A stretch of 64,000 nt of DNA from Rotaria sordida (Eukaryota > Rotifera > Eurotatoria > Philodinida > Philodinidae). Both the position numbers and the translations under genes were made by a program. Each line of letters starts with the position of its first letter. Position 1 is the stretch's first letter. Positions 13,057 to 24,428 of the stretch are shown here, piece by piece. The stretch covers positions 62,001-126,000 of the forward strand of contig CAJNOL010000193.1 in NCBI GenBank assembly GCA_905250125.1, read 5' to 3'. The notes under the pieces were generated by a model that was given only the letters and a program-made list of their open reading frames with translations, ran no database searches and was not told where the DNA came from.

Positions 13057-13426
13057 TTCTCATTGATGAATATTTTTTTTTCTGTGTATGTGTTTTTTTT
13101 TTCTCGAAAAATAAAATTAATAAATCGAATATGTATTTGTTTGGACAATTAATTTAAAATTTGTATTTTATTTGAAAATAATGAAATTTGAAGCATTATT
13201 GATGAAATAAAATTTTATATATGAGAAGTCAATTTAATCTAACTTTTAATATGATTTAATCAATCAGAAAAGCTAGTAAAGCTTTTTTGTATGTGTATTT
13301 ATTCTTCACAAGTAAAATAGTTTTTTATAATAAAAATGTTTTTTTTTTTGTTCGGTGCTAAATATAAAACATTCAAAAATAAATATGTTTGTTTATAACT
13401 AGTCGTCAGTTTCTTAATAATTTAAT

Positions 13427-13899
13427 GTTGAGGGAACGTTCTAAACTATTCAATGGCTTTTTACTTGAAACTATTGCCATTCAATCGATCATGATAAATA
13501 ATGAAAAATTTTGTTTTAGTTTGGTTTTCTAGCGTTCGCTTGTTGAATTATGAGTGTTTTACTTGATTTTCGTCCTCTAAGTATAAGATTGTTGAAAACT
13601 TGAATGATAGAGTTTAAAGCTGAAATTTTGTTTATCGATAGGCTTTTTAGTATCTCAAATTGTGAACTACGAAAAACGTATCCGTATCAAGATATTAACT
13701 TGTCATAACAACGTGTTTCTTTTGAAAAAATGCGATTCTCTACTCATAGGAGAAAATTTGAGTAAAACGTTCATAACTCAATAGGCGAAAGCCGGAAAAT
13801 GAAAATCAAAACAGACTTTTCCACTACTTATCAAGATTAATCAAATGGCAATAATCTCAAGTGAAAAGTGCTTTGACAGTTGGGAACATTTTCTCATCA
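13427..13899. mobile_element. Inverted-repeat element (MITE-like), about 470 bp
   Basis: About 60 bases at 13427-13490 match, in reverse complement, the stretch 13845-13899. Shared blocks are GTTC, AACT, CTTTT-ACTTGA and TATTGCCATT. The interior has no coding frame. A target-site duplication is not obvious. It sits directly beside the Tc1-like element that starts at 13912. Confidence 0.65.
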
Positions 13900-13911
13900 G
13901 ATATTTATATA

Positions 13912-14370
13912 CAGTGATGCTCGAAATTGATCATACATCATACATCAAATTATAACGACATATTAAGATTAAAAATCCTTGTGACCGAGAAGTTGCATAT
14001 TTTCTACACTGAAAACCAAGCGAAAATTCTTTAAGTAATTTTTTTTTGCAAATCACAGACTGAAAACGAACTGAATCCGAACATATTTAAAAAAAAAATA
14101 ATCAATCAATGATTGAACGATCATTAATATTGAAAAAATGTAATGTCGTCAGCAAAGAGTAAATAAATTTTTGTTGCTTATTTTTATATATTCCATGTAA
14201 TACAGTTTTTTCTTTCTACATAACACCCATACTAATTGTGTTTATGACGATGTGCCATAGTAGATAAACTGTGAAAACGGGATTACATTTTGATCAAAAT
14301 TGCAACAGAATCTGTTGAAATCATCTTGAGATAATTAAAAGAATAAGGCGATCGACTAGGCTCACCGCTG
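13912..14370. mobile_element. Decayed Tc1-like MITE, TA target site
   Basis: The left end CAGTGATGCTC and the reversed right end CAGCGGTGAGC match the Tc1 family end pattern CAGTG-TG--C. TA sits outside both ends. Similarity continues for about 25 bases at each end, with roughly a third mismatched. The 459-base interior holds no transposase frame. Confidence 0.5.
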
Positions 14371-14810
14371 TACATAAAGTTATCTGTTTATTCTTTTTGT
14401 CATATATATAATAGTTCATTGAATAGAATAACATCTGTAATTGACGGCGTCTGCCTCTTAATATATTGTAGCATGCATTAATTAACATATGCTTTTCATC
14501 AAAATCTACAAGCTTGATTCATTTACCGTAAAACAGTTACACAGAGAACCTACTGACATATGTTTTAATCAATGATTTTATTATATAGTTTTTTTTACAT
14601 AAAAGAATTTGATGTCGAATATATCTTTTCTAAATAATGATTTTATTTAAAAAGTAAAACATATGAAAGTAAATGAAATAAAAAAGCACACACCAATGAG
14701 TCTTTAATCAAATTAATAATAAATGGATGGAGATTAATTATGAATGCGAAAGAAAAGAAAAAAAAACAAACCTAATGTCAGAAATAATAAATCAATTCAA
14801 AAAAAAAAAT

Positions 14811-15100
14811 GACAAAGGACTCTGCCGGATTTCATGATCCATCTCGAACCAGGATGCCATATATATGGTTTTGTAGAGCTCGTTGAGGCGTATCGAATGG
14901 TATATAAGAAGACTAGTTTTCATCATACTTTGATGTCCTTAGTGTTCTAACAGTGGTTATAGGACTTAATGGATATTATATGTATGATGAAAACTAGTCT
15001 TCTTATATACCATTCGATGCGCCTCAACGAGCTCTACAAAATCATATATATGGCATCCTGGTTCGAGATGAATCATGAAATCCGGTAGGGTCTTTTCACC
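14811..15100. mobile_element. Young long-arm hairpin element, family E
   Basis: Two arms of about 115 bases (14811-14927 and 14980-15100) are near-perfect reverse complements, with about three mismatches in the inner 100 bases. They surround a roughly 50-base loop. Ends read GGACTCTGCCGG and GGACCCTACCGG-like. The high arm identity implies recent insertion or ongoing repair. The arm block around CGAATGGTATATA recurs in the larger element at 28.65-29.16 kb, so both belong to one family. It lies between two convergent genes, 80 bases from the Band 7 stop codon. Confidence 0.85.
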
Positions 15101-15185
15101 ATTTTTTATAAATGTATACAATTGAAATCATCTAAAATGTTTTGTTTTCATCACAAATTTCGTTAGGTTTTTTTCTTAGTAATCT

Positions 15186-17418
15186 TTATGCTGCTGCAGG
15201 TAACTTTTGTTGTTGTTGTTGTTGTGCTATAGCATGAGAAAAATCAATTGAATATTTAATATTATCTGATGAATCTTTTAATGTGCGTAAATATTGAAGT
15301 GTACTAATATGTTTCGGTTCTTGTATACCTAATGTTGAACACATTGATGTTAAACCTTCAATACGAGCTATTTCAACACGTTTAAGTGCATCAGCTTTAG
15401 CACGTTCACGTTTTAATTGTGCTTGTGCGTCAGAAAAGGCAACAGATTGTGTTGCATTATTACGATATTGATTAACTAATATATCAGTTTGTTTTTTAAC
15501 AAGAGCTTCTTGATTAATATATTCTTCTCGTTCTTTTTCTAAATCACGAACTAAACCAAGTAATCGTCGTTCCATAACACGTTCAGGTACATCAATATCT
15601 AGATTGAATTAAAATCAAAAGAATATGTTCGCAAGAAAAAAAAAAAAAGATAAGTCAATTATTTGTATTCTTTTTACCATGTAATTGAAGATATCGTACT
15701 TCAGCAAAAAAACCTTTTTCTTCTTTTGTACAATCTTTTTCACGTGGTTTACAAGCAACAACACATTGTTCATGTATTGGACAGTTTTTACAATTAAGTT
15801 TACATTTTGGAATACAACAAGATCCACCTAAATAATTCATATTTGATGTTTTTTTTTTATGTAAAAGAAAATAAAATTTTTCTTTACCTAATTGACGTTT
15901 AACACCAAGATATATTTCTCGCCAAATTTTTTCTCGATCATTTATAAATTCATCTGTATCAAAACGAGAACAAGTCGATATAATAGCTTCTTTAGCATTT
16001 GATACAATTATTGGCTCATAATAAATATCATATGCTGTATGAAGTAATGGAAGATCTTCTTTTATTAAAAAAAATTGAAATGTAATAGTCTACAAAAAAA
16101 AAACAAAAACAAAAAAAAAATTTTATACAAAAACTTTTATATAAAGGATGTGCCAGAATAAAATAGTCGTTTCTCTAACAATCCCTAGTAGTACTTCGCA
16201 TTTGATATGACCTGTTATGACTAGAAAAAGTTTAGAAAGATTCCTCTTCATGCGCTATCTTGAACTGTTTATGGACAAAGTTGCAGATCAGAATTCGTTT
16301 GTTCGATTAGTACCATATTCAAGATGCCAAAATTTCTCATGAGAAGTGTCTCATGGAATGGTTTTCTAGTAAATATTTTCTCAATATTGCGGTCAAAGTT
16401 TATTGACATGTCTGATAGATTCACAGTTCAATGTTCTACAAGTGCGTATCATAAGTGTTGCTTCATTAAATTCTAAACATGAAAATCAATTAAATAATAG
16501 TGCGATGCTCCAAATATGTTTAACTTTCATAAATAGAAAATAGTTTGTTGACTATGTGTTCATAAAATTTTTCTATCAATACTTGTCGTGTAAATAAATT
16601 TAAAAATTAGCGATTTTCAAATTCTCAGAAAAATTTGCATAAGTCGATCAAAAAAGAGCAATGAGTCACTACAACTCAATTTTCTCTTTTATTTTGAAGA
16701 GAAATTCATAGTGCATTGAAGCGAAATGCTAGAATTTGAATAGAACTCTTTATTCAGATATATTACAAAGTTTTTGAGTGTTTTCAATTTAGTTTTAATA
16801 AAATAATATTTATATCAAAATCCTTTATTGAAATGAACTTCACTGTATATTATGAGAAAGACTGCACTTAACTATACTCCTAAATGTACTCTGTTGTGCT
16901 ATTGTATTTTTTACAAAGTTGCTGAATTGTTCAGCAAAAACAACTTATGATAAGTTCTTATAGAGAATTGAATTGTAAGGTTTGACGATCAATCTTAATC
17001 GCAATATTTATTCCGGCACATCCATTATGTGTATAAATCTTTTTTTTTTTTATATAATTTACCAAATGAACTTCTAAATTATCAGTTGTAAAAACTGATA
17101 TACGATTAAAATTTACATTATGTGCTGTAGCTTTAAATTTTTTAAAACTAAAATATTTCAAGACAAAAATAAATTTGAATAAAAACTTAAAATAAAATAT
17201 TTTATTTACTGATGATCTGGTCCAACGAAATATCGTCCACCTTCATAAACACGATCAAGTTTAACACGTCCTGTTGAATGTCGACGTAAAAAACCATAAT
17301 GATAATAATCAAGATATGAAAATGAAATGGGTAAAAGAATAATAAGAAGTAATATAGCTATTCCACCACCAATGACAGCCCACCAAAACCATGCAGGAAG
17401 ATTTTCATTATTTGCCAT
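15186..17418 (-). CDS. SPFH/Band 7 membrane protein with cysteine-rich insert
   Basis: Five exons (17418-17210, 17147-17063, 16089-15888, 15827-15678, 15598-15186) give 352 aa. An N-terminal membrane helix (about residues 9-34, WFWWAVIGGGIAILLLIILL) is followed by the start of an SPFH/Band 7 fold (YYHYGFLRRHSTGRV, then VYEGGRYFVGP). The second half of the domain (residues 98-165) ends in REIYLGVKRQL. Exon 4 then inserts about 33 residues with eight cysteines (SCC, KCKLNCKNC, HEQC, VAC, KDC) before the fold resumes with VRYLQLHDIDVPERV. A charged coiled coil follows (residues 225-300, EREEYINQEALVKKQTD, LKRERAKADALKRVEIARI), then a short Gln tract and a PAAA end. SPFH proteins scaffold membrane microdomains and oligomerise through the coiled coil. 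The cysteine module may bind metal or be disulfide-bonded. Intron 2 holds a mariner-like element. Confidence 0.88.
16144..17025. mobile_element. Mariner-like element inside an intron of the Band 7 gene
   Basis: Terminal inverted repeats GGATGTGCCAGAATAAA (from 16146) and GGATGTGCCGGAATAAA (reverse strand, from 17023) bound about 880 bases. TA lies outside both ends (16142-16143, 17026-17027), as expected for the Tc1/mariner superfamily. The interior lacks a usable transposase frame, so it is a decayed or internally replaced copy. It makes up nearly all of the 973-base intron 2 (17062-16090). Confidence 0.65.
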
Positions 17419-20400
17419 TCTATCTATAAATATATATAAAAAATTTCTAATTAATATACAGGTAAATATATATGAATATGCTGTTGTATATCATTTGCTT
17501 GGATAAATAAAAGAAAATAAAAGAAAACAGAACATGTAAATATCCTTGGTTTGATTTACATGGTTTTACTATACTTCACAAAAGAACAGCAATGTGCATA
17601 TGTGATGAATAAACACGCACATATTACATGGGTAAAAATGGATGATTAATTCATGCATGCTAGTGACCTAACTGACTAATTGGTCTTGTAAGAAACATTA
17701 TACATAAGTAACCATTTGTTGTTATGGGATTCATGTCAAAGATTGACAAAAAAAGTTTCAATAGTTGTCACTAGTTATCGAACAAATCTTGTCAAGTAAT
17801 TTGAAAAAAAATATTAACAGTTATAATATACAATTAAAATTCAATTTTACGGTATTCTTTTTTTTTTTTTGCTTTTGATTTTACAAAGTTATATTACGCT
17901 ATTTCAAATTCTTTATAGTTAAAAATAAAACTACTTATCAACTTTGACGTCTTTACACAATTAATCAAATACTATTTATATTCTTTCAATATTGTTTTAT
18001 TTCTTATAATGAATCTGATTATTCTACACGAAGAATTTCTTTCTGTTTTCCTATACAAAGTCAAGTGAACGGTTCTCAGTGATATAAAACAAAGCTATTA
18101 CATAGTCGTTTTCCGTAATGCACTGTAAAAAATAGAAGAAAAGAACTGCTGTTTGACAGCAGTAAAAGCAACTCTTCAAATGAAGTAGACAAATCATGGT
18201 GAACACAAGTAAAATTTAATACAGTAATACAACGTTTTATAGCCACTTTTGACTATCAGAATGGTTGCTCTGGACAACTGTAATTATTAGTATTAAATAC
18301 AAATCTCTAATCAGATAATACTCTTTAAAAAATGTGTTAGAACACCATTTTTACGCAAATTTTAGATATTATTATGTTTTCTAAGCAATTCAAAACGTTT
18401 AAATAAATTTGTTTCGTGAGATTAGTTAAAATGTTGAATCTGTAATTAATGTATTTGACGGTCGAGTTTTCTTAAAGTAATTTAAAGTTCTTGATTTTTC
18501 GTTTGACATTAATAAGTGACGAAAGTTGTAGAAGAGTATATGATTAACAAGGTAAATCATATTATTGAAAGAGAAAAATAAGCTTCACTATATAATACAA
18601 CGAAAAAGTAACTACATTTTGTAAACAAAAAAAAACAAGCTTATTGTTACCGAACAGACACAATTAACGCGTAACTATCTTGCCATTTTCTCTAATACAT
18701 CACTTTTCTGCCTATTTATTAGAACTGTATCTGTATATTGTGCATTATAGGATATTTTCGATGAATCACATACATAGTAACTTGTTTTTCGATTAGTCAA
18801 AGGAAAATTGTATAACATATTCGAAATGATATTTTCTAATTAGATAAGCGAAAAAAAGATTGAAATAAAAAATCACGTTTTTGTAAGTTATTTTTGCCTG
18901 ACCTTTGTCGATAATGCATTTCAAGTTTTTATGAATCGTGATCTCTTTAGAGTCATATAATACATTGTATACTCTGGTTTTAAATAATTTTGATTATTAT
19001 CGTATCGTATTCCTGAGAAAATATTTCAAGCTGACAAAAAACATGGGTCTAATCATTTATAAACACAATTAAAATATTTTTTTTCTTCTCCTATTCTTGT
19101 CAATGTTATTTTTTTTTACCTGTATATTAATTCAGTATCTTGTTCGTTATCGTAATTCGACCAATTAATCATATATTTGTTATATGATAGTGTCATTTTT
19201 CTCTTTCTCTCATGTCAATCATTGATTTCATCTTCGCATCTTTTTCATCTCTATTCACTGCATAATTTGATATATTTTTTTTAGAACTTACTATCAGAAA
19301 CATTAATCAGTCTAGTTCGATCTGTAAGCTAGAAGGGAAAAAAGTAGCCTGCTGACAGCTCGAGACTAGATATAGGTTAGCCTTTAAATTTTAATGTTTT
19401 TATTAAAATCCTTGATTTTGATTAAGCAACCTTATTATATTTGAAGCGATCGATCATTATCATTAATCTCAGTTTTATTTATTTTTTTTATGTGAAGTAT
19501 ATAAAAAAAGTGACATTCGAACCTAGTTTAACATTTAACTCAATAAAATACATCTATTAAAATTATTTTAATACTTAATAAATGTTTTCCAATAATGTAC
19601 CTTGTTACGGATGATAGTAATTCAGCAAAATACTCAATTCAGGAAATCAATGTGTAAAAATGTACACTTTTCATGATTTCATTTTTGTCAAAATTTTGAG
19701 TTCATCTTACTGAGTATTAACATTCACTTTGTACGAGTCCTATAAATATTATGTCTTCAGAAAAGACTGTCCTGTCTCTGCCATTAACACTAACATCCAA
19801 TATCTCTCTTATGTTCTACATCCACAACCTTGTCTTCATTAATACTTACAGACTCCGTCTATAACCTACATTCGAATATAAATAACTGGCATCTTCAAAT
19901 AACCTTTTTTTATGAACTATTTTCTGTGAATACATGAAATCTGTTGTCTACAGATACCAATTAATATAAAAACGGTCCTCAATAGAACTTAATTAGTATT
20001 CCCAAAAAAACTTATGATCTACACATTGATATACGATTGAAATACCTTTACACAAATAGATATAAACTCATTTATGAAGAAGCAAATCAAAATATCATTC
20101 TAGGAATTTTACTTTGGAAACATAATTTAAAAAAAGTAAAAAAAAACAACGAGTGTGCTCAGTCAGAAAAATTTTACCTATTTTGATAGCTTTTCTAGGT
20201 TTTTAACGCTACAACAATACATTTATAGAATTCACAGAAAGATATTTTAAATTGCTTCTCCATCAATAAATCATATCTATTTGTGTACAAGTGAAGATGT
20301 AATGAATGCAATGGATTCGTCCGGATAATATTCTTAAGTATTAATATAAATTTTCTATACGTCTTTTTTTCATTTTTTTTCAGTTGCCTGAGTTTTTTTT

Positions 20401-20562
20401 TCATTGAAGAAAAGAAAATTATAGTCGGTAATTGACGTCACATCTTACCTTAACATACTTACAGAACGGTGAAATATGTTCGTACAATCAGCGTGATGCT
20501 GCAAAAAATAATTATATATAAATATAAAAGAGAATAGTGAAGAAAGAAAGCAGAAAAAGAAA
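17419..20562. other. 3.1 kb divergent intergenic region
   Basis: Separates the Band 7 and FSP1-like starts. I see AT-rich sequence with no coding pattern, a small CTGCTG-TTTGA-CAGCAG hairpin near 18.15 kb and a pyrimidine-rich stretch at 19.75-19.87 kb. Promoters must lie here but no site can be named. Confidence 0.5.
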
Positions 20563-22916
20563 ATGGGCGTTAGTGGATCTCAAGAAAACAGCGAAAAAAA
20601 GCCTGTTGTGCTTATCGTTGGTGGTGGTTATGGTGGTATTCAATGTGCTAAATTGTTAGATAAAAATGGTCAATTCTTTGTTATACTTATTGATCGAAAA
20701 TCTTATTTTCTTCACAATGTTGCAGCATTACGTGCTTCAGTAGAACAGGATTTTGCTCGAAAAATTATTACTCCATACGATCGATTGCTTACTAATGGTT
20801 TGTATATTTTAATTCATAGTCTAAAGTTTAAACATAGATTATTTCAACAAAATAGATATGACCTTAAGAAAGAATTTTCTAAGAAGAAGAAAATAGTCTT
20901 TATAGTTTTGTATTGATCTTCTAAGCTATATAAGAAAAATGTTATATATGGTTTTTAAAGTCTTATGAAAACTTCTAGCTTCTTTCGATCGACTTTAAAC
21001 GGTGATTTATAATATGCTAATACTCCTTACAATGAGCTTTAAAAACTAGCATAACTTTTTTTAATCAAAAGAAGAAAGTTGGTTTTTTTTTTGATGAGAT
21101 TTTTTGCGACATCCTCTAACTGAGGAATATAAACTTGTATTGAATAGAAACTTTATAGCTTTATAACACGAAAGTTAATTTCATATAGATTTCAATTATG
21201 TTGAATTGATTGCGCATATTTGAAGGATGTAAATAGAATAGAGACCTCTCCCTCACCGGCATCTACATATAAGAAAGTATGACTACAACATTGGTATGAT
21301 ATGTATTCCTTATGATATATACGTTATTTTCTCAAAATCAGTTTTTTCGAGTTTACTGTTTACGCAGACAAACTTTTCTTAATAACAACTCAATATAAAA
21401 ATGGTAATTTTTTTTTGTTACACAGCAGATAGTTAGAGTTAGATTGTAACAGAACCTGATTTTTGAATTTCATTTTTTTGATCATAAGTTTGAGAATTTT
21501 TTGAAAAAAATATTCTTTTTTTAGAGAACACCCAAAAGGAAATTTGAAAATCAGACTTAGCCCTAAGTGTACTCTCTACAATTTAAAAAATGCTCCGACA
21601 TATTAGCTCGTATCCTCATTTTGAAAACCTTAGGCATTTTTTGAATGAAAAATAAAAAAGTTTATTTGTGAGGAAATCTCCTTTAGAATAAGAGTGAATT
21701 TCTATATTTTCATAAAAAGAAATATATACTTATAATAAAAATCGATCTTTTGAAATATTTATAAAAAATTTCAATTTATAGGTTGTGTTGTACAAGCTGA
21801 AGTAATATCAATTTCAAATGATAGTATACAAGTTCATGGACGAAATGAACCAATTTATTTCGATTATTTAATTATAGCTACTGGTTCATCGTATGCTTTT
21901 CCTGGTAAAATAGCTGAAACTGATATAACAAAAGCTATAGATCTTTATAATAATATTCAAGAAAAAATTAAACAATCTCAACAAATATTAATTATTGGTG
22001 GTGGTGCAGTTGGAGTTGAATTAGCTGGTGAAATAGCTACTGACTTTCCTAATAAAGATGTTACACTTGTACATAGTCAAAAAACATTATTACAACCAAA
22101 AATATTTAAAGAAAAACTTTATATAAATTTACAAGAACAACTTGAAAAACTTAATGTTAAAATAATATTAAATGATCGAATTCCATTACCAGATAATCAA
22201 CATGCAAATTATATTGAAGGAAAACATACATATATAACACAAAATTCTCAAATAAATATTACAGCTGATTTAACATTTTTATGTACAGGTGCACGTGTTA
22301 ATAATAAAAGTTTATTAAATAGTCCTTTAAAATCAAAAATAAATCCTCAAACGGGTCGAATTATTGTTAATAATTATTTACAAGTTGATGGTTATGATAA
22401 TATTTTTGCTATTGGTGATATAAGTGATAAAGAAGATAAATTTGCATTTTTAGCTAATTATCAAGCAGAATATGTTGCTAAAATAATTCCATTGATTGAA
22501 AATAAAAAACCTTATCCAAAAGAATATGAAGTTCATGTAAATCCAACTATTTTATTATCTATTGGTCGAAATGGAGGTGTTGGACAATTACCAAATAAGA
22601 ATGGAATGATTGTTGGTTAGTTTGAAAAATAAAAAAACAAACATAAACTAAAAAAATTTTTATATAATTTAATTTTGTTTTTTTCTTATTTATAGGTAAA
22701 TTAATTTCAAAATATTTGAAATCAAAAGATATGTTTGCATCACGTTATCGATTAGCAATGAATTATTGTTGTCAAAATCAATCAGAAAATCAATCAGCTT
22801 ATTTAAATAGACTTGATTCAGTTCGATCAGTATTATCTTTTACTGAACAAGATGCTCAAAATTTACTTAGAGGTTTACCAGCTAAAGAACTTGAACTTGA
22901 TCAAGATTTTATTTAA
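20563..22916 (+). CDS. AIFM2: FSP1/AIFM2-like NAD(P)H:ubiquinone oxidoreductase
   Basis: Three exons (20563-20797, 21782-22615, 22696-22916) give 429 aa; human FSP1 is 373. The family reduces CoQ and vitamin K at membranes to trap lipid radicals. The N-terminus MGVSGS fits N-myristoylation at Gly2, the known membrane anchor. The first dinucleotide fold (FAD) is VGGGYGG at 19-25, followed by the family's HNVAALRASVE stretch. ATGSS lies at 111-115. The second fold (NAD(P)H) is IGGGAVGVE at 150-158, with VTLVHSQ after it. FAIGDISD is the second FAD contact. LLSIGRNGGVGQLP matches the C-terminal part of human FSP1. The extra length is a polar tail after the SKDMFASRYR segment. Intron 1 is 984 bases, the others short. 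The gene runs tail to tail into the MAT2B homologue. Confidence 0.93.
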
Positions 22917-22957
22917 AAATTTCTTTTATTAGTGTTTTTTTTTTTATTACTTTCAAA

Positions 22958-23545
22958 TTAAATAAATGGTTCAAGACAATTTTTAATTGTTGTTTCAAAT
23001 TTAACTTGATTTATATGAATACCAAGTTCATTTGATAATTTACTACAATCTAATGCTGCATTATTAGGTCGTTGAACATTTATATTTGTTCCTATATTTT
23101 GATCACGTTCAATATGATCAATAGGTAATTGAAAAAGAGAAGCAATAATTAATGCCATTTGAAATTTTGTATATTTTTCTTTACCAGAAAAATGAAATAT
23201 ACCATGAACTTCTTTTCGATTCTTAAAAAATTGAACAAAATATTTGCTTTATTATGAATAAACAAAAAAGAAAAAAAAAATAAGATAATCATACTTGTAG
23301 AATTCGTTGTTCACATAATTGTAAACAAACTTCAGCTACATCACCCATATAAGTTGGATAACGAGTTTGAACACTTAATTATAAATATTTAAAATTGATT
23401 TAATTAATTTATAATTATCTATCATACTCATCCATTTTAACTCGAGTGGCAGTATTTTTAATGTTTTTCAATAGAATAGTAGCTGCATTTTCATCTAATG
23501 TTTCAACTTCACCATAAAGTAATGGTACACGAAGTATAAGATGAT

Positions 23546-23577
<32 letters not shown>

Positions 23578-24283
23578 CTTAAATATTTATATTGATATTT
23601 ATTTATTACCTTTCGATATTTTTTGTGTTATTAATTCTGCTTCATATTTACTTTTACCATAAGCTTGAAGTGGATTAGGAGTATCATCTTCTTTATATGG
23701 TGGATTATTTCCATCAAAAACATAATCAGTTGAAATAAGAATAAAGAATATATTTTCTTTAGCTAAAACATTAATATTTTATTAATTATTTAAATTAAAT
23801 TTAAAAAGAAAAAACAAAGATCATTATACCAGCTAGTTCAGCTAGAAAACGAGTTACTTCAACATTGAGAAACATTGATTCTGTTAGATTTTTTTCAAAT
23901 GCATCAGGTTTACGTTCAGCAGCACAATGAATAATTACATCTGGCTACATTAATAAATTATTTTCTTTTTCAAAAAAAACAAAAAGAAGTCAACAAAAAA
24001 AAAAAATTCTACCTTCACATTTCGAATAATAGAATTTGTTTCATCAAAATTAGTTAGATTACAACGAATTAAATTATTTTTATTTGCTCGACTAAATGCA
24101 ACTCCTGTATAAGATTACAAAAAAGGTTTTTTATTTCTTTTCGTTTTCGATTTTATTTCATAAAGATATTATTCATTCACCTGTTACATTCCATCCAGCA
24201 TCGATAAACCGATTTCTTACTTTTCGGCCTAATACACCAGAAGCTCCAGTAATAAGAACAGTTTTATTTATATGACCACTCAT
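22958..24283 (-). CDS. MAT2B: Methionine adenosyltransferase 2 regulatory subunit beta homologue
   Basis: Seven exons (24283-24181, 24104-24013, 23944-23830, 23762-23610, 23545-23428, 23373-23295, 23221-22958) give 307 aa; human MAT2B is 334 or 323. It is an extended-SDR protein of the dTDP-4-dehydrorhamnose reductase type, which in animals binds the catalytic MAT2A subunit and modulates S-adenosylmethionine synthesis. The NAD(P) motif TGASGVLGR lies at 12-20. Strongly conserved pieces are [26 protein letters not shown], the active-site-like [45 protein letters not shown] and [12 protein letters not shown]. The longer N-terminal arm of human isoform 1 is absent. It lies 145 bases downstream of PEX13 on the same strand and 41 bases from the convergent FSP1-like stop. 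Confidence 0.93.
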
Positions 24284-24428
24284 ATCTAGAAGACAGGACA
24301 TTCGACAAAAAGAAGAAAGCCGAAAACTAAGTATTTTTGAGACATCAATCAAATCACAGGGTAACGTCGACAATACAAAAAACATAATTAAACATTTAAA
24401 ATACGAGAAAAAAAAACATGATTTTAAA

